The notes: a model not told the origin generated them from the letters alone. Shown: positions 1-12,200, counted from the stretch's first letter. The stretch is DNA of 41,886 nucleotides from Reticulitermes lucifugus (GCA_026260175.1 JAKCWW010002845.1:11169-53054), one strand, 5' to 3'. Numbers and translations are program-made.

Positions 1-1400
1 AGTGTGGTGTGTCTAAAATGTGTGTGATCGTGAAACCTCGAAAAATGAGGCGGCCTAGGCCCCAAGGGGCTGTCGAACCATTGGAAAAAAAATACTATCA
101 AATTTCTTCTCATAAGCACGACAGACTAAAATATTACGTGAATTGGACTACAACCAGAAGCAGTCCATTAAGAAAGAGCAAAACATCGACTCAGGACTGC
201 AAAAAAAATGCTGGCATGATTTCGAGCTAAGTGCAAAGAATCAAATTGTTATTGTTTTAGTTCCGTTGTGACTCTGTTAGTAGCATATAAGGCCTATCGA
301 TTAGTGAGTTGGTGAGGGCGGGTTCAGATGGAGTGAGAGTCAAATCCGGCCGACCCATAAAGCATAAATCGCTTCACAACTGCGATGTATAGAAACTAGT
401 TCTATTTCCGCAGTTACAAGCTTCACAGCACGAGAAGAAGGGGCAACCAAATCACTGCCAATTTTTGAGATTATTTTACGGCCAGCTGGCGTCTGTAATT
501 CTTTTTTATATTTTTGTGATGTGCGATGTCGTAGTACCACGCCTGTCACCATAACATGGCAGCCTTGGCAGGGAGAAACAAATTCATTCGGGTTTGTTCC
601 CTCCGAGCGGCAACAGAAGACCAACAACAAGGCAGAGCCAAATATTAGTCATTCCGCAATGCCTAATCTGAGTGTCAGACAGATTCATTGTGGTCTTGCA
701 GTGGATTTAGACGTTTTTGAGTAAGTTTAATAATTTTGAGCGTCTTCGTAGTATTTCTAAGTAGTGAAATGTGTCGCAGCTTTGTTTTATATCAGAATTA
801 TGTGGTTAGAATAATATTTGAACGAAATGTTGAGGAAGTAGGCCTATCTAGATAGTGGATAAATGTACGTACTGAGGAGCTTTATAGTTTGTACACTTTA
901 CCAAATATTGCGGTGGGAGTGAAATCATGGCGAATGAGATGAACTTTGGCCATCATAAATGCATAGGAAATAGGAGACCACTTAATAAATAGAGGTGTAG
1001 ATGGGAGGACTATTAAAGTTGATCTAAAAGGGACAGGTTAGGAAGGTACTGAGTGAATTCACTTGAACGAGAATGGAGACACATAATACGTCTTTGTAAA
1101 TACATAAACTTGTTAGCTTTCCATAAACACTTGACCAGGTGAAAGCATTAGCTTCTCAAAAAAGTACCCTCCAAAATGGTTAATTCAAAAGCTAGTAATT
1201 TCAAATTCCGATCTCTTGTTCCATTCTCTCTCACCTTTCGATAGTTTAATTCGTCACATCAAAAAAGCTCATTTTTCATGCTTTTAAATATTAAGTCAAA
1301 AGAGTAACAATGCCTGTGGCAATGACTACGTGGTCTGAAGGCGGCTTAAGATTTACTCGAGTTGTCCTTGCACTGATATTTACTTTAAGCTCAGGCACTC
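1..1400. other. unannotated AT-rich DNA at left edge
   Basis: No supported gene. Short open frames occur on both strands (for example about 340-630 minus and 521-724 plus) but none resembles a known family, and they overlap each other in the way chance frames do. The segment 340-640 has somewhat higher GC content than its surroundings, but no splice-bounded exon could be defined. Probably intergenic, or an upstream intron of the neuroligin gene. Confidence 0.5.
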
Positions 1401-1407
1401 TGTGACA

Positions 1408-1510
1408 GTAAATAAGCCTTCTGCTATGTGACGCTGTGTTGTTAGGCGTGTAGTTCCCGACGTTTCGAAAGATCACAGTGCCTTTCTCTTTAGGATCAAG
1501 CAATCTGTGA
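1408..1510 (-). repeat. diverged repeat copy A (shared with 34175-34260)
   Basis: On the minus strand this stretch reads like the 3' portion of a dispersed insect repeat. It carries the core gaaacgtcgggaac, preceded by aagagaaaggcac and followed by tcacatagcagaagg. A second, diverged copy with the same order of motifs lies at 34175-34260 (minus), with gaaacgtcaggaac preceded by gaagaaggca and followed by tcatatcccagaag. The chance translation (EKGTVIFRNVGNYTPN) is of a type I recall from predicted insect mini-proteins that derive from repeats. The transposon class is not identifiable from these remnants. Confidence 0.45.
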
Positions 1511-1943
1511 CTGCTCGAAATTGGTTATTTTATACATTTTCTTTAGAAACCAGGCCTAGGTTATCAATTTCGATATACTTGTTCACCATCAGATCAGTCG
1601 ATCCATGTTGAATATAACAGACAAAGTGTGTAGAGCAAAAGACAAGGGAGTGATTTTGGCAAGAATATGTCGATCGTGTATAAACAAAATCTGATGAAGC
1701 CAAGAAACACTTATGTCCAATTTGTTCACTGCGTCTTCTTATCATTTTGACGAGCATGCTTGTTTTTGTCCACAAGAGATGTCTTGCATCACAAGTCTTA
1801 TTTGGAGAAGTGTAATTCCACAAATTTTGTGTTATGCGTTACATGAGAAATGCTAGCCATATGCTGTTCAGTTACATCAACTATCTAAAGACTAACGAGT
1901 TGGATTAAGTTGCAGTTTGCATTTAAATCTTCCTCCGTTGCAG

Positions 1944-2059
1944 GCAAAAGTGACCACTTGCTGAAGACAGCGAACAAGGTTTCGAGTCGCAGCTCAACAA
2001 ATACACGATTCTTCTTGCCCATCGCAGTAACAACGGTGGCTATTCTACGCATGCTGGTG
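1944..2059 (+). other. putative internal exon, host gene unknown
   Basis: A 116-base segment with a pyrimidine-rich acceptor immediately upstream (tcttcctccgttgcag, ending at 1943) and a consensus donor immediately downstream (gtaagt starting at 2060). It is richer in GC than its flanks and open in one frame from before the acceptor to after the donor; the peptide in that frame (GKSDHLLKTANKVSSRSS and onward) matches nothing I recognise. It could be a 5'-UTR exon of the neuroligin gene about 11 kb downstream, an exon of another gene, or a chance pairing of splice-like sites. Transcript evidence would be needed to tell these apart. Confidence 0.33.
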
Positions 2060-2158
2060 GTAAGTGTACGGAAGAAATTACGTATCTATTGACGCTGTCC
2101 GTTAGTTTCGCGCTATTCAATAGAGACCTACAGAAAGTTTACACTTACACGCATGTAT

Positions 2159-2199
<41 letters not shown>

Positions 2200-2202
2200 C
2201 AC
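2159..2202. repeat. compound microsatellite (AC)n(AT)n
   Basis: A pure run of AC dinucleotides passes directly into a run of AT dinucleotides. On the minus strand it creates a low-complexity pseudo-peptide. There is no sign of function. Confidence 0.95.
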
Positions 2203-4835
2203 ATGTATAACCGTATCTAACTCACTAAATGCGGTCGCTATGAAACGTTCTAGTAACTGGAATGTTATCAATTTTTCTGTCCTCAGAGAAAGAGTTTCTG
2301 TTTCACATAACCGGTGAATTACTAAAATTGTTACCGCCATACGAAACGACAGGTTCTCATATTGGTTAGTTCAGGTACGGAATGGTATCATCCGGCTTTT
2401 TAAAACTGTTGAGTTAATTATGGAGCAGGAAAAAATAAAATGAACTTTTGATTTGACGTGTGTCGCATAAGCTTGTCCCGTATGAACCGGACTTTTAGTG
2501 TTTATTAATGCGTCAAATGCAGAAGGGTGTATGTTTGCGACTCCATAACTATCACTTCTTCTGTGGAAAAATGGAGTGTTATGTAGCATTGGGAATTGTC
2601 ACCATATATTGAAACCACAGCGACATGAAGCAATTTGATTATTTATTAACACAACAGGGAATTTGAATATTATTTTTCACTTCTTCAAACCTGAATATGG
2701 AGGCTTCAGGTTCATTTGGAACTGTGTATGTGTCTAAGAGACTTCACGGTACCAGATCTCAGTTGTTGAAATATTAATTGCTTAAAGTGAGGTTTATAAA
2801 CGGCCCAACAGCTAGTAGTTTCTTTACTGTAGATCTGCGATAACAAAACGGAACATTATTTGCAACACCTTTTACATCAGACATTAGAGACTTAAAATTT
2901 AGCCTTAAAATTGTATTTTTTGCATTAAAGGTAAGATAATGCTACCACTTTCTTTAAAAAATCTCTTCGTTCTTCGTGGTGTGTATATAAAGAATTTAGA
3001 TATGTTTATATGATAGGCAGAGACAATGCCCAGCATTGCTGTCTTGTAATGCCACGTATATTTATCTAAAGGGTCGTACGTTGTAACGCGAGCTAAGGCC
3101 TTCAGTTGCGCAGTAGTTATCGAACCACAAGCCACGGCATTATATTTGCGCAAGAGAAGAGGGCAAGGTGAAGCAACAGTGTGGTGGGGGTAACTTACAA
3201 CCTGCCGGCGGTACTAGCCCTATACTTGAAAATGCCGTGTAGATGTTACGATGCTTTCGCTCTAGGAATTATGTTTATGTATTGTCGTTTTACATACATT
3301 TTTAGACCATCAGAATACGATAGATCAGTGAATTAATCGGGCTCTTTTAGAACCATTAGGTGTATTCTTAGGGAATATATATCTTACTATATATGGGCCT
3401 ATGAGTGAATGGAGGTATAACTTCATTCATTCTTAATCTCGGCGCTAGACAGAAGTAAGTGGTACGCTTCGCCCTGCGGACGATTTAATCCCGGGGAAAG
3501 AGCTGCTTGTTCCCACTAAATAGGAGGAGAATGAGTGAGCGACCGAGAATGTCTGTAATCTTTGGGGAAGAGGGGTAGGCCGTATTTTGGGTGACGGTCC
3601 GTGTCACCAGCTTAGACCAGCCTATACAGGCAACACAACTTTATCGATGTAAATTTGTCTCCATTGTGAAGGGATAAAATGGAAATGCACATATCTTGTT
3701 TCGCGAGTTAGAAACTTTAAATTGAACAAACAAAGTGATTCTTAAAATTTGTCATTAACATTGCTTTAACTTTGAGACTAATTAAATTATATGTACAGAA
3801 TAATTGTACACTGCAAACAGACCTGCACATAATTACAGCATATTCTGTTATGGCATGTTTTGCCAGGTCGCTTGTGCCCACCCACGCAGTAATGCGTTGG
3901 AAGAAATAAATTTACATTGTTCAGTCTTGTATTGGCATTATTTATACACGTACTGAGGATATCAATGCTAAAGCAACAGCTGCTGCTGCTGAACAACTCC
4001 CACTGAATCCCAACACAAACAAGCCACCGGAACAAACACCAAGGTAACCGTAGGTTTTAGTGTTGTGCATAGACTTTCAACAGGAGCGTGATCGCTGTAC
4101 TTGGCTCTTTCAGACATCGTCATATTTAAATAAATCATAACGGCAAATACCGTCAATTAAAAAAAACTTCATAAGTTAATAAAGTGCAAATCTTCGAAAA
4201 GTTGTACGGAGTCTGTGTACAAGATGTTCGAACGAAGCAAAACTTTCGAAACTTTAAGTAATGTAACTAAATGGAAGATAAAATACTGTCGTGTAGAGCG
4301 TGGGGAAAACGTGTGGTTTGCAGTTTGGTTCACGGCCATCTAGTGCAGACGTGACTAAAACAGATGCAGCAAAGGAGCTATGTTCTATTTTACTCAGATT
4401 ATGCGGTTATGGCTAATTTACGGAAATGCACACTTATTTCGTAGTATAAAACTCTTCAAGATATATTCGTAAGAACTGCTGCTACCTTCATTGGTTTTAC
4501 GTCGTTTGTCGAACGAACGTCTGCATAATAACTATAAATATGTTAATATTATAAATGTGAATAATTCTGGCCATCCAAATAAACTGTCATTGGATTAACA
4601 ATGCTGCTTATTTTCTTCACGTCGTTATGTGAAGTTGCAATTAACACTGACCTGGCAAACAAATATACGCAAAAGTGAATGCTATTTAAAATTAATTTAC
4701 TAGAGCCTAGTTTCCTGCGTTTCAAAATTACATTTAACAAATATCTTCACTTCCCATACTAGATACTGGCCTATCTGTAGCTCATACCATATGAGCAAAA
4801 ATCTCCGTTGAAGTGTGAGCACTTACATAAAAAAT
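2203..4835. other. unannotated non-coding DNA
   Basis: Only short, unrelated open frames occur here, and none is recognisable. I see no terminal inverted repeats, tRNA boxes or transposase remnants. The segment around 3440-3620 is somewhat more GC-rich than its surroundings but contains no definable element. Confidence 0.5.
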
Positions 4836-4917
4836 ATTTATTTATTTATTTAGTTATTTGTTTATTTATTTGTTTATTTATTTATTTATCTGGTTATTTA
4901 TTTATTTATTTATTTAT
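4836..4917. repeat. (TTTA)n microsatellite with interruptions
   Basis: About 80 bases of TTTA tetranucleotide repeats, interrupted by single-base changes (agttattt, tgtttatt, atctggtt). Imperfections at regular positions indicate an old expansion. Such tails often mark the 3' end of retroelements, but no element body was recognised beside it. Confidence 0.92.
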
Positions 4918-5229
4918 ACAAGTATTTCTGTGCAAACTGAAAGAGAAGTGTCAGTTACTGACATGATATAATTTTTAGCAAATCTTATCAGCAGGTAATA
5001 ATGCAGGGCTTTCTTGTGATATGATGTTATATTCGCTGATGTTATTTTTGTTTTTAATGCTTAGTTCCGAAATGAAGGTAAAAGTGATGGCACAAAAGAC
5101 AGATTCTCTGACGAATTAAGGAGGTATTTAGTCAATTACGTAAGTACAATAACTGATCATATATTCTTCATTCGCCACATATTTCAAAGGAGGTTAATTC
5201 CAAGGTAAAATTTAATTGTCACAGAATTC

Positions 5230-5263
<34 letters not shown>

Positions 5264-6123
5264 GGAGAGAGAGCGAAGATACTAGAGTGAAGTTTCTTGA
5301 CATTGTTTACAGAATTCTTCATTAATTCCGTGCCTCTTATTGAAACGTTAGCTGTTTGCTTCTTTTTAAATTAGTACTATAATTCTAACTTGATCAAACT
5401 TTATTTCTCCTTTAAAATAATTAAGATTGGCTAAGCCAGGAATTTATTGATTATTTTATTGATAAAAATATAAATAGACTTATGTTTGAGTCCCTTGGAT
5501 TCTGTCTCCCAGTAGCACGAAGACAAAGGTAATAGCCGAGCGGTCGACAGCAGCTGTCTCCCTGATGTTCGATGTCAGCTGGCTTGGAGGGTAGGCGAAT
5601 GACCTCAGAGACTGGCAGATCACGACATGTCTTATAGCAAAATACTTTGACTTCACCGGTTTTTGGTGATGGTGAATACAGGTAGGGTTCAGTAGGTGAG
5701 GGCAGAGCGTAGCTAGTTGTAGTTTCTGCAGAGACAGCGACAAGTTCCGTGTGGTGGTGATGATACGAAAAGTCTTGACACGTATGTACTTACGTTCGTG
5801 AGAGCGTAGGTGTACTGATTGTAACTTATAAGCGACTGGCGTCACGCATCTCCTGTTTTTTCCATTTCATAGCCCCTTCTCCTTAGATCTTATTTTCTGG
5901 TTTTCAATTAACTCTCATAATGATATACATGCACAAAAGTAAAAGCCAGAAAGCCATTACTGTCCTTGTGAATCTAGGTACAAATACGTCTGGTTAGAAC
6001 TGATCTCAGTTGCTGTGACCGACGGAGTAACTGAAGTTGATCTTTATATGTTTGACACAAATTTCGAAACAAGAATCGGATATGTAGGAGCCAAAATGTC
6101 AGTATGTGGTGTGCTATATATAT
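4918..6123. other. unannotated DNA with a short (TA)n(GA)n tract
   Basis: Contains a compound dinucleotide repeat at 5230-5273, (TA)n followed by (GA)n with one ggg interruption. The 121-codon minus-strand frame at 5480-5845 and the 90-codon frame at 5974-6246 match no family I know. The second frame runs into the inverted repeat of the neighbouring MITE, so neither is called as a gene. Confidence 0.5.
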
Positions 6124-6511
6124 ACAGTGTGTCCACAAAGTCCCTTCGGGGTTTTGAAAAATTGTGGCGCGCAAACAAATTGAGCTAGCCACATGCAGTT
6201 TGCGGCAGATTACAGTGAAACTCTGGATTTTTTTTACCGCCAACATTATTGAACTGTGTGCGGTAATTTAGTTGAGTCTGGGTGACGATTTTATCTCAAA
6301 AAGCCATCCCACACAAACGCGCTCCTGCACACTCGCCATTTCACGAACAACTGACTGAGAAACGTAAAGATGGCCGCTTATGCCATCTGTTGGTGGCAAA
6401 GAGAACTTCTAGAGTTTCACTGTAATCTGCCGCAAACCGCATATGGCTAGCTCAATTTGTTTGCGCGCCACAATTTTTCAAAACCCCGAAGGGACTTTGT
6501 GGACACACTGT
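6124..6511. mobile_element. 388-bp MITE with 103-bp terminal inverted repeats
   Basis: The left arm 6124-6226 and the right arm 6409-6511 are inverted copies differing at about three positions. The ends begin acagtgtgtccacaaagtcc. The internal 182 bases have no coding capacity, so the element would depend on a transposase supplied from elsewhere. It sits inside a TATATA-rich tract (tatatat on the left, gtatatac on the right), which agrees with integration at TA as in the Tc1/mariner superfamily, although the tract makes the exact target duplication ambiguous. The superfamily is inferred from the TA context and the end sequence only. Near-identity of the arms indicates fairly recent insertion or conversion between arms. 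Confidence 0.88.
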
Positions 6512-7902
6512 GTATATACATACATCCTAAGTCCGTATTTTCCGTCTTCTTGCCTTTGTTATAAAATGCAAGGAAACGACGAAAAACGTGGAGAGTATGT
6601 GTCAGTTTGAAGAAGGATGATATGGCGGGACATATGGCACGTACGAAGGAGAAGAGAAATGCCTGCGGTGTTTTGGTGGTTAAATCTGAAGGAAAGATAC
6701 TACTTTGAAGACATAGGCTTTGATGGGAGGATAATATTAATTGCTTTTTAAGAAATAAGGTTGGGGAGCGTGGACTGGTTCGATCTACTCAGGAAAGAGA
6801 CAGCTGGAAGACTTATGAATACGATAATGAACGTTTTGGTCACATAAAATTCGGGAATTGCTTGACTGGCTGAGAAACCATTTACTTCTCAAGAAGGATT
6901 CTGCTGCATGGAGTAGTAAGTTTGTCTCATATGAATAACATATTTTTTGTCACAGTTTGCCAAAACCAGAACGCGGTTGACGGTGTTTGTAGGACAGTAA
7001 GGATAAATGTACAGCACTGTAAACTATTGAATGATGTATTGGAAGTTGTTCTCCGTTTGCGAGTGATGGAGCATTGTATTACTACCGCAAGTCTCGAGCA
7101 ACAGAAGCAGCAAGCCCCACGCCGTTTCTCATGGCTAGTTTGGAAAGCTCTGCTATAAAATAAAATACCTGAATGGGGGCCCAAGGCACGGACGCAAATG
7201 GCACGTAGCAGAATTTAGTCTTTCCAGCCAATTTATAATCCTGAGTGCGTCAATTATCACTCAAGGCAAAATCGTATTCTCTCAGACTTTTGAGATCCTG
7301 CAGATACTATTTAGAACTCATGGAAAATCAAAAAATCCTCCTGATAATTTGTGTTCACACGTCACTTTTAGTGGAAATTATTACCCTCCTTAGACGTTCT
7401 TGGTGAGAACAGATTCCCTAGGTTTTCAGAATCTTTGTGAAATGGGCACGTATAAGAATTTAAACCCTAGTACACGTATTCGTACTCACATTTTACACTT
7501 CAGATTTTCTTTATAATTTTAAAATTGCTTTGCACTTCATAACATGATCTTATACTCAGTAATTAGCAACAGCTTTCTCTTCCAAAAAGCATAAAATTTT
7601 AAAAGCATGACTCTACGCATGAAAGCGGACAGAATATTTACACGTTAATATCAAAATCAATATGACAGAAGAACAAACTGTGCAGTAAGTTTGGCGTTAC
7701 GTATTTGCTTGTGTACATAAGTGCGCGGCTGTGTGTGTTTGTGGGTGAATATGGCTTCGTGAGTGACGTATATATCTATATATGAATTTATTTTCCGTTT
7801 TAAATAAGCACGTTCAAGTCAAAGCAGTAGCTTAATGATATCCAGATCCCCTGTTTCTCTTAAGAACATTTCAACTATGTTAGAGATATCTGTCAGCGAC
7901 AG
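6512..7902. other. unannotated non-coding DNA
   Basis: No recognisable gene or repeat. Opposite-strand frames at 6922-7158 and 6927-7184 overlap completely and neither resembles a known protein. Confidence 0.5.
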
Positions 7903-8216
7903 TAACTAGAAGACAAAGACGACGAAGAAGAGAGGTAGAGGATAGGCGGATGTTGTATGTGAACAAGAACTTTAAGCAAGATGAGATTGAAATAGACCAG
8001 GAGGAGGAACAGAAGGGCAAGTGGGAAGTTAGGAAGAATAAGGTATAAGAAGAATATGAAGGAGGATGAATATGAACAGTGTGATGCGGAGCTGTGGAAA
8101 GATAATTTGGAAAGAAACAAGGACATAAGTGTGATTATGGATAAGAGAGATTGGAAGTAGAAAATTAAGGCGGAGAAAAGGTAAAGGACAAGATTGAGAG
8201 TAAAGACGAGAAGCAT
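7903..8216. repeat. purine-rich tract (G+A on the plus strand)
   Basis: About 310 bases in which the plus strand is strongly enriched in A and G (runs such as gacgaagaagagagg and ggaggaggaac). The complementary strand therefore gives a low-complexity leucine/serine/phenylalanine frame, which is not called as a gene. On the plus strand the first part is open and charged (QDEIEIDQEEEQKGK) but soon meets stops. The tract may be a decayed purine repeat or a remnant of a charged low-complexity coding segment. Confidence 0.55.
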
Positions 8217-8375
8217 GTAAATCGACCCAGAAGCCGGCTGTTATTCCCGCAAGTGCCGCATAGTATCTTGAATTAGGTTATGACTTCTTTCCACGTCCTT
8301 TGCAAATAATCATTTACAAAATACACATACACAAGTGTATTGGTCTACATATGTACAAGCGCTCATAAATACACG

Positions 8376-8402
8376 CATATATACATATATATACACACAC
8401 AC
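8376..8402. repeat. AT/AC microsatellite
   Basis: Alternating tata/caca dinucleotides. Short and unremarkable. Confidence 0.85.
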
Positions 8403-8484
8403 GTACCTATAATTAGAACCGGAAAATTTAATCGTGGTATTTGCATAGTATTGTTTCCTTTGTTTGTAACGCTTTCTCCCTCTT

Positions 8485-8520
8485 TCATCATCATCATCAT
8501 CAGCAGCAGCAGCAGCAGCA
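8485..8520 (+). repeat. compound trinucleotide (TCA)n(GCA)n
   Basis: TCA triplets pass without interruption into CAG/GCA triplets. On the opposite strand this yields runs of Met and Leu/Ala. It directly precedes a dispersed repeat and lies in no recognisable gene. Confidence 0.93.
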
Positions 8521-8539
8521 CTACAGCCCTTGGTGAGCT

Positions 8540-8870
8540 TTGGCTTCCTTCACACCTCTCCTCCAGCCTACTTCTGCCCTCTGCTCTTCCTGTCCGGCCT
8601 CTGACTCCCATCATTCCATGTCTTTTGCTGAGGTCGTAATCCAGCATTTCGCTTATCCATCCGAGGTCGTTGTGTAGGCTTCGTAACAGTTTATTTTTAT
8701 GGGGTGGAGTTGTTAGTCCCATGCCCAAACTCCAACCTGGAGGACCAGGGTATACCTTTTTTGTTGGCCATCACGTTTGACCTGTCTGGCATGGGAAACC
8801 CTGCCAGAAGCTACGCTACCGCCACCACTACGTCAAAGTAGGAATACCGTCGGGGGGTTTCTCCCTGTTT
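8540..8870. repeat. dispersed repeat, probable retroelement-derived segment
   Basis: A stretch more GC-rich than its surroundings, carrying the phrases caacctggaggaccaggg and gacctgtctggcatgggaaa. I recall these from a widespread arthropod interspersed repeat, but the class (LINE 3' region or other) cannot be fixed here. It abuts the SINE that starts at 8913, giving a nested or tandem insertion cluster. A 121-codon minus-strand frame through it is not gene-like. Confidence 0.4.
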
Positions 8871-8912
8871 AGGCAGTTCATTTTGTATCCGGTAAATTGT
8901 AAACTGTATGTT

Positions 8913-9200
8913 GGCCGTGGCATGGCTCAGGCGGTTAGTCGCTGGCCTCCCACCGCGGAGGCCCGGCTTCGATTGTGGGTCGGTGCACGTGGGATTTGTG
9001 GTGGACAAAGTGGCACTGGGACAGGTTTTTCCCCGAGTACTTCGGTTTTCCCCTGTCAATTGCATTCCACCGATGCTCCAGTTCTTGGAAAAATGAAAAA
9101 AACTAATCATCTATCTCTTCATCTTCATCACAGGGTTGCACAATAAGCCTTAAGGCTGCAGGGCGTCCGTAGCATCTGCTGCGGGGCCCTTCACAAAAAA
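8913..9200 (+). mobile_element. tRNA-derived SINE, family 1 copy 1
   Basis: The head begins ggccgtggcatggctcagg. It contains a good Pol III A box (tggctcaggcgg, 8923-8934) and a degenerate B box (ggcttcgattg, 8965-8975). The body shares long segments with the minus-strand copy at 30224-30469, including gggatttgtggtgga, acaggtttttccccgag and tagcatctgctgcggggccc. The 3' end runs into a short A-rich tail. The copy carries an extra A-rich/ATCT stretch near 9090-9120 that the other copy lacks. It is non-autonomous, and retroposition would rely on a LINE. Confidence 0.88.
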
Positions 9201-12200
9201 CACGATGTTGTGAATACCGCGTGTTTTCTATACTTCTTATTGTATTTTCCAACAAACACACATACCTTACTTGTGTCTTTTTTATGCTTATATCACCATT
9301 AACTTAAGCGCCCTTTGTGCTAGTGTATTGTTAATGAGAATGGTGTGACCTATGGTATTTTAATAGTCAAATAATGTATAAATTATTTTCAGACATATGT
9401 GTTATTAGCGATATACTCACATTAATGACACTGAAGTTAATGCAGATATAATTACCAAAACGCGCACATTTATGTCCAAGACATAGGTAAATTGTAGTAA
9501 AGGACTTGTGCCTGCAAAAAAGTTACGAATGATGATTAGGCATCAAAGTGTGAGCATTCATAGACTGGTGAGTTGAAAAGAGGGGAGACTATTTTTAGTG
9601 TCGAACCTCGGTGCACCGTTCCCGGCGGAACCTCACTTTATTGGACGAACCAACACATAATTTTGGCTCGGCGTAGAGAAGTTTGCGTGGCAGTGTTTCA
9701 GTTCCCAATCGAAGGCGCCTTTGTTTTGTCGCGATCTGTGCTTATCCGTGATAAGGTACAGCTGGATGGTACATCGTTCTTTGCGATCTTAGAAAACTTA
9801 CTTTGAAATGCGTGTGTGATGGTGAATATAGTTCTGTGGTGTGTCTGGTTTCGATTTATAGCCTTTAATTTTACGTTACTATCCTGTGCTTGGATAATTG
9901 CCTAATTATTCATTTTAATAATAGTTCAAAGATTTAACAATTTTATTATGACCTTCCATAGGCAAATAATTTCATTGTGTTAGTGGGGCCTGTATTAACA
10001 CATGGCATGTATACTTTTTATGTTAATTTCATACAGATGTTCTTAATTTCCCGTTTTGTGATTTAGTGTCTTGAAAAAGTCTCTTTGCTGGTGTATAATG
10101 TAATATCAGAATAATTGGCAACTAAATTGTCGCACAGTTATCACAGTGTGAAATACTTGAAACACGCCACAATATTTGTTTTATATATTACGTAATTATA
10201 TATACAAGTATATATACAAATGTCATCAGTGTAGTGTTTAAACATGGCAATGTTTGCCGTTCAGTGACACTGTCTATCCAATTTTCAATATCAGTTTCTA
10301 ATTATTTTCATTTAACCAGCTTTTCCATGCATATTATAAAATCCAATTAGTGTTGAGACCCTGCTTTTACAGAGTAATTAGAAAGCGGAAAGTTTTCGAT
10401 TTACCACAATGTGACAACCTTTCAACATTATAAGTTACATGTATGTTTACACCCCCTCCCCATCTAATGAAGTATATACAACTTTAGAACCAAATTAGGT
10501 TCTTGTGTAACGACAGTAACAGAACGATACCAGAAATAATGAATTTACGTGGGTTTTGCTTTATGACTTAGTCACCAGTTTCTTAAAATTTGGTGTTCTA
10601 TGGGGATTTTACATTAAAACCATACAAATCCTTACCGGCTTAATTATAACATTAATTGTAACAAGTGTAAGTCTATCTCCAGTATAAGACGACACCAAGT
10701 AGGAGAAGCAGCGCGAAATACGTAATTTGTTAGCAGATGCTTTTCATTATCAAAAATATTCAGTACTACTAATACCAAACACCGCCATGTGGTAACTGTG
10801 TTCAGCCAGTTTCATTCACCTCCTAGCTTCACAACTTACAAACCTAAGACCATCCTATTTTTATTCTTGCATCTCTCCGAATTTCTACAACGATATTTTC
10901 CAAGATATTTTTGTAGGACCCTTTCGTGTGCATTTATTTTTAAACCATTCTGTCTGCTCTCATATTGACAACAGACTATGGGCTGCTAGATTTGACTATC
11001 CTGACGAAAATAGGTGATTTGTATAAGTCGCAGAGTTTCTTCTTTTAACATCTTAAATTTCTTATTTACTTTATGGTTGCAAGATCCGTATATTTTCCAG
11101 GTTATTATGTTTCCAAACATTTATATTGTATAAAATATTTTAGAATTGTTAATAACTATGGTAAGTACAAAAATGATGCAATACTGGAAGTAGCTATGGT
11201 AAGAATGAAAATGTCCTCTGCAAAATTCTTTAAGCACAGAGCCGGGAGTGACGTATAGGGGACTGGAAGTATAGCTCCAGGCTTTCTTAACCTTTGGTAC
11301 TAAATGGAGACGAGGGTCTGGAAGTAGCTATAAGTGTTTATTTTCCTGAACTGCGGAAACCACGGACAGAATCCCCTTCTCTTTACAAGGGAGAGCGTCG
11401 TTAAAGGTCTGTTTATTTGACCACCTCCACAATGCGAGTACGTTGTTGAGTGAAACATAAACAAAGGTTGTTTTCCTTAATAGATATGTATAAAATACTA
11501 AAAATATAATTGTAGTCATTTTAAGATATTTAAAAGAGTCAGCGATTTTAAAGCAATTGCTCTGTCTCAAATAAGTATGAAAGGAAACAGGAAAGAACAG
11601 GCTGAATAGTAAGGACAAATACAACAAACATTACATCAAGAAATGCCAAGACGATATAAATTTTATTCTAAATAAACTAAAGAGGCATGGGACCTAAAAT
11701 CAAGACTGGCATTATGGGATGTCACTGTCAAAGCTACTGCCAAGTTATTGATTGATTAATGTAATAGAAACTGGTGCCAGAAATACACACGGGATTTACC
11801 CTTCTTTCTGTCAGTGCTGAACAGTAACAGGTTCGTTAAAAACAAAATGGTGTTAAGGTAAAGCTATGGAAGATTAGGTCAACACTGAAACAAATAGGTA
11901 GTCATTAGGGAGAAAATAATTTTTAAAGACTGTTTTTATTGTTTTGTTACTTCAAGACTTTTTCCTGAAGTTTTTCACTCTTTGTCTTCATTTTGTCTGC
12001 CGTTTTAACATGGTTGTGTTTAAACCGGCCATCATATAAAACCCTTACAGAACCATAATCTTCTTTTCCCCTATATTCCTTCACATCCAGCACTTAGATC
12101 CTATTATATGGACGTCATTTGAAGTATTCTATAACTGAACTTTAACTGTTTTTTTTAATTAGAAAATAATGCGCATAAAGTACATATATAATTAATTGAA

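Noticed and set aside
1680..1720. Second hammerhead-like core (ctgatgaagccaagaaac)
   Set aside because: CTGATGA and GAAAC are present, but the bases between them cannot form stem II and no stem I partner was found.
7893..8216. 107-codon minus-strand hydrophobic frame resembling a membrane protein
   Set aside because: It is the complement of a purine-rich tract, so Leu, Ser and Phe dominate for compositional reasons.
8363..8728. 121-codon minus-strand open frame rich in Met and Leu
   Set aside because: It is created by the trinucleotide microsatellite and the dispersed repeat. There is no homology and the composition is low-complexity.
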